From Dermatophagoides farinae (Eukaryota; Arthropoda; Arachnida; Sarcoptiformes; Pyroglyphidae), in the NCBI RefSeq assembly GCF_024713945.1, contig NC_134678.1, positions 1,612,001 through 1,676,000 on the forward strand: a stretch of 64,000 nt of DNA. The letters run 5' to 3'. The position numbers and the translations under genes were made by a program. The notes under the pieces are model-generated. The model searched no databases. It was not told the DNA's origin and was given only the letters and a program-made list of their open reading frames with translations. Positions 60,088 through 64,000 of the stretch are shown piece by piece. The first letter of the stretch is position 1. Every line of letters starts with the position of its first letter.

Positions 60088-62066
60088 ATGCAAATTTATT
60101 GGTAATATTTTTTTTTCGCTTATTATTTTGATTATGCTATATCGATTTTTTTTTACTTTTCCTTTTTTTTCGTGATATTTAGGACATTAAGTCTAATGAT
60201 GATGATGATGATATTATGGTGTTCATTGGTTCATTGTATCGGTAGTTCGATTGATGACATACCATCGGCAGCAGAATTGTTTGGACAAGAAGAATCCTAT
60301 CATGTTGTCGAATGTGTAATGCCTTTATATTTTCTTTGTCAGAATAACAATTGTCTACCTGAAAGTCATCTTTGTGATGGTGAAAATGATTGTGGTGATA
60401 ATTCAGATGAAGATCACGATTATTGTGGTAAGACAAATTTATAATACTCTTTTATTACAAAAAAAAATTGATAATCACATCATTTTTTTTTTTTGGCAGC
60501 ACAAATGAAATGTAATGTAACTACTGAATTCAAATGTAACAGTGGTCGTTGTGTACCGAAAGCAAGCCGTTGTGATCGACATCCCCAATGTCGTGATCGT
60601 TCAGATGAATTAAATTGTGTATATGAACCATGTCCAAAAGGAATGTTTTCTTGCGCCAATCATAGCCAATGTTTGGATATGAGTGAAGTTTGTGATGGTA
60701 GTATCGACTGTAAAGATGGTCTTGCATCAGATGAACTTCATCCGAATCCATGTCCGGCCAATGTTACTTGTCCATCATCATCGTTCAAATGTACTGGAAC
60801 CAATGTTTGTGCTCAACCGAATTGGATGTGCGATGGTGAAAATGATTGTGGCGATAATTCGGATGAGAATGAAGAGAACTGTAAAAATTTCAAATGTCCC
60901 GATGATTGGTTTCGATGTGCAGATAATCGATGTATATTGATGAACAACGTATGTAATGGTGTAATCGATTGTAAAGATGGTCTCGCTTCAGATGAACGAC
61001 ATCCAGATCCTTGTCCACGAAACGTTACCTGTCCAAATGATTTTTTCAGTTGTGAAGAGACAAACATTTGTGCCCATCCACATTGGGTAAGATTGTTGAT
61101 TTTTTTTATATATCAATCTTGTGAAATATTTGACCAATTTATCGTTTCATCATTCAAATTCAAATTTCATCATTTAGCTTTGTGATGGAGCCGATGATTG
61201 TGGTGACAAATCCGATGAGGTAAGTGAAGTGATAGACAATATAATTGACGACAAATGACGTAATGTTGTTGAATATTGTCGAACAATAAATATTGTCAGA
61301 AAAAAAACATCCTGCAACAGGTATTTGTATTATGTATGAATGAATAAAATACCGTTAGAATTGTCTTTTTTCAACTCGCAATTCATTCATTCATTCATCC
61401 ACTTTATATTACACAATTTAATGACCTTTTTTTTATTTCGACCGAATCGGTCGAATTGTTTACAAAAAAAAAAATTAATCTAATTTTGCCTGTTTATTTG
61501 AATAATAATGCAATGTTCACTATCATTTGTGTTTTGTATTCATAGGACATTGAAAAGTGTGCCAATACTCCGTGTCCTGAAGATTGGTTCCGTTGTTCAA
61601 ATACTCAACGATGTATACCACCAAATTGTAATTTTCTATTGCAAAATTCTCAATAAATCTTTTTAACATTTTTATTTCTAAACAAAAAAAAAATTATATA
61701 GGGCGTTGTGATGGATCAGAAGATTGTCGAAATGGTGAAGATGAAATCGATTGCAATAATGATTATGTACATGAAATATTCATACCGGAAAACAATACAC
61801 TTGTATCGTATGTTAATCATTCAAACAATGTTGATTTATTAGAATCCATTTCAAAGAATTTGCAATCAATCAATAATAATGACAATAGTAGTAGCAGTAA
61901 TATTAATAATCAACCAGCTATTACCACTGTAACGAATCCGATCTCATCATATCTACTAAGTCAACAACAGCATGTTCGAAAATCATCACCATCATCATCA
62001 TCTAAAACTATTAATACTGCTGCTTCATCATCATTAATGGATCAATATAATATTGATGATGATTGA
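60088..62066 (+). CDS. Secreted protein with seven LDL-receptor class A repeats
   Basis: Exons 60088-60101, 60183-60427, 60500-61086, 61178-61219, 61546-61627 and 61702-62066 join in phase. The 14-nt first exon (MQIYW) completes a signal peptide, [20 protein letters not shown]. Seven LDLa modules follow, each with six Cys and the acidic calcium-binding box ([95 protein letters not shown]). A ~100-residue Ser/Asn tail without a membrane helix ends it, so it is probably secreted. There are no EGF, propeller or protease domains, unlike LDL receptors or LDLa-bearing proteases. It may bind lipoproteins, calcium or other extracellular ligands. Modules 3-4 and 5-6 resemble each other as pairs. Confidence 0.88.
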
Positions 62067-62276
62067 ACAATTGAAATAACGATACGATGATTATCATCAT
62101 ATAATTCATATAATTTATTGTCATTATTTAGATTTGAAAAATAACAATATTAATAAATTCTCCCTTTTTGCATTCAATAATTCAATGATATAACAATAAC
62201 AAATATAAAACGTAATTTCAAAAATCAACGGGTAAAAAGCAATTAACAGTAACAAAAACAAAGACAAAAACAATTA

Positions 62277-64000
62277 TCATGACATAGAATATTCCAATTC
62301 TGGTTCAAGAATAGGGCTAACATTAAAAATGAATAAATTTGCCGGTTTTAATGGGAGTTTGATTATTTTTTTGAATGTTTTTTCATTCAATTTCAATGTG
62401 AATGAAACAGATGATGGACGATTTTTGGCTATTTCATAGCAAACACTAAGCAACGATCTAAGTTGTATTTCTGTACAATTGGCCACCGATAGTGATCGTA
62501 ATTTAGGCATTGATTTTAATTCAATCAGGCCTTCATCTTTACATCGATTTCCAATAATAGACAATTTTTCTAAAAGTGACCATTGATTCATGATTACAGT
62601 CATTTGTTTTGTGCATTGAATACAATTGTCAATTTCATATTCGATATCATCATCACCACTGATTTTTCTGTTTAGCTCTTGTTGCTGTTCCTCTTGTTGT
62701 TGTTGTTGTTGTTGCGGTGGTTCAGGATTTTGATTCTGATTTCTATCATCATTAGCCTGTGTTGGCTGTTGTGCATCGTCTGGAACGACCATAGGGAGAT
62801 TTTGCTCAACAATTGGCGGTATGGCTGGATGTTCAGGTTCGACTGGACATGTACAACATAGTCTGGATATATTGATAGTAAGATGTTTTACCAAAGGAAA
62901 AATCTGTGGTAATATTGTGAATATTGATAACTCGAAATCGACATCAAAGCATAATGATTCGATTGAATCAAGTGATCTCAAAAACTCATCAGTATCTTGA
63001 AATTGTCCATCATTGGAAATGGAATTATTTTCATCCGATCGTAAACGAAATTCTTTCAAAGCTGGCAATTTACTCAATGATAAATGTAGAAATTTTAATT
63101 CAACCTGTCAAACAATATAATAATTTATTATAAACAAAAAGCAAAGAATTGTAGGATACTTACACTGAATTTCAGATGAATGTCCAATAAATTCAACAGG
63201 TTGAATCGATTACAAAGTAGATGAAATTGACTGTGAAATAGATTTTCATTTTCATACTTGATTGTAATCTGTTTGAGTGATGAGGATAATTTTTTGCACA
63301 CCTTAACATTCATGTCTGAAACACTTTTCCCATTGTTAATTGTCAGATGTTTCAATTGTAATTGTCTATTCTTGCAGCCATCTAATATTTTATCATAGTA
63401 ATAAAGATTATAATCAACATTTACGTTATATAAATGCAATTCATATACACGTAACATGAAACCAATATTGAATGGATTGGAAATGGTATTATCAGCCAAA
63501 CTGATGGCAAAATGTTTTAATTTCGATAAAAAATCCAATGATTTACAAATCTTGATTGTTTTAACTACCGATAGTATATAATCATCGCTAGAAGGTGATC
63601 CACAAATGATCAATGTTAAACATTCCAGATGTTTCAGCTCTATGAGCAACATGATCAAATCTTTTGGTTCCCATTGACAGCCAGAAATGAGAAGCATTTT
63701 TAGATTTGGATATTTTGTCAATATTAATTGACAAGAAAGATAATTCAAATGAGTTGTTTGAATAAAATCATTGGTTTGTTGAAAATATGGACATGATTTC
63801 AATTGATAGTAAATATGGCCATTTTGTTCATATTCAGCAATTTCGGTACGGCTACGAAACAATTTCAATGATATTTGCCGTTTATTACGATAATCAATTA
63901 TACGTTTCCATCTTGGTGAAATTAATTCCAATTCTATAAGTTTTGATATTGGTAAATAATCGAAAATTTTTTGTAAACAATCATCATTGAGTTTATCGAT
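62277..64000 (-). CDS. F-box/leucine-rich-repeat protein (N-terminus at or beyond window edge)
   Basis: Two minus-strand exons (from the edge at 64000 to 63164, then 63104-62277) join in phase. The visible sequence opens with an F-box, DKLNDDCLQKIFDYLPISKL followed by ISPRWKRII. Irregular leucine-rich repeats follow (YPNLKMLLISGCQW, ELKHLECLTLIICG, QLKHLTINNGKSV, LPALKEFRLRS, MPKLRSLSVANCTE). A Pro/Gln/Asn-rich insertion with poly-Gln lies before the last repeats, with nearby CCTC and CIQC pairs. Such proteins act as substrate receptors of SCF (Skp1-Cul1-F-box) ubiquitin ligases, the repeats choosing the target. The target is unknown. The start codon is probably just outside the window. Confidence 0.8.

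Overview
The window is eukaryotic nuclear DNA. It is AT-rich, the genes have short GT-AG introns (mostly 60-100 bp), and coding and non-coding DNA alike carry many CAT/CAA/GAT simple repeats. The genes are clearly metazoan: a three-RRM CELF/Bruno protein, an ORP5/8-type oxysterol-binding protein, an XK-related protein, an SLC22 carrier, RNase kappa and a LAP1-like torsin activator. Together with the compact layout this fits a small arthropod, most likely an acariform mite. The species is inference; I did no search.

Layout. 0.2-5.7 kb: a topoisomerase II paralogue cut off before its cleavage domain, the orphaned PLAT end of a secreted lipase, then an intact lipase. 6.2-8.2 kb: a DRAM-type membrane protein convergent with a secreted Gly-rich protein. 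9.8-15.3 kb: a YjbQ/UPF0047 protein and cytosolic leucyl-tRNA synthetase. 15.4-20.4 kb: MFAP1 (spliceosome) convergent with LARS, then a decayed Harbinger/PIF-like transposase, a LINE-like 3' tail and a 5'-truncated second MFAP1 copy. 22.3-23.7 kb: an intronless PPP phosphatase. 23.7-31.0 kb: a 7.3-kb repeat-rich gene desert. 31.0-35.7 kb: the CELF gene and an unrecognised gene. 37.4-44.2 kb: an ORP5/8-like lipid-transfer protein. 44.9-50.4 kb: a SMYD4-like MYND/SET gene, a stray SMYD-like exon and an XKR gene. 50.5-55.1 kb: a dense cluster with LAP1-like torsin activator, RNase kappa, a SAM-like protein, a BLOC1S5-like protein and RAMAC. 55.4-58.1 kb: an SLC22 carrier. 60.1-62.1 kb: a secreted protein with seven LDLa repeats. 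62.3 kb to the end: an F-box/LRR protein that runs off the edge.

The genes do not form a pathway; they are ordinary housekeeping and membrane genes packed closely. Convergent neighbours are 29-210 bp apart (BLOC1S5/RAMAC, LARS/MFAP1, XKR/LAP1, DRAM/Gly-rich, LDLa/F-box), so 3' UTRs probably overlap. Exon joins below were read from splice sites and checked for reading phase; no transcript data were available.

I found no convincing new biological system. The most notable signals are signs of recent local rearrangement: two gene fragments abutting at 2.4-2.6 kb, the partial MFAP1 duplication with phase-preserving indels beside a transposon fossil and a hairpin, a perfect 17-bp inverted repeat at 55.3 kb, and a two-module internal duplication in the LDLa protein.
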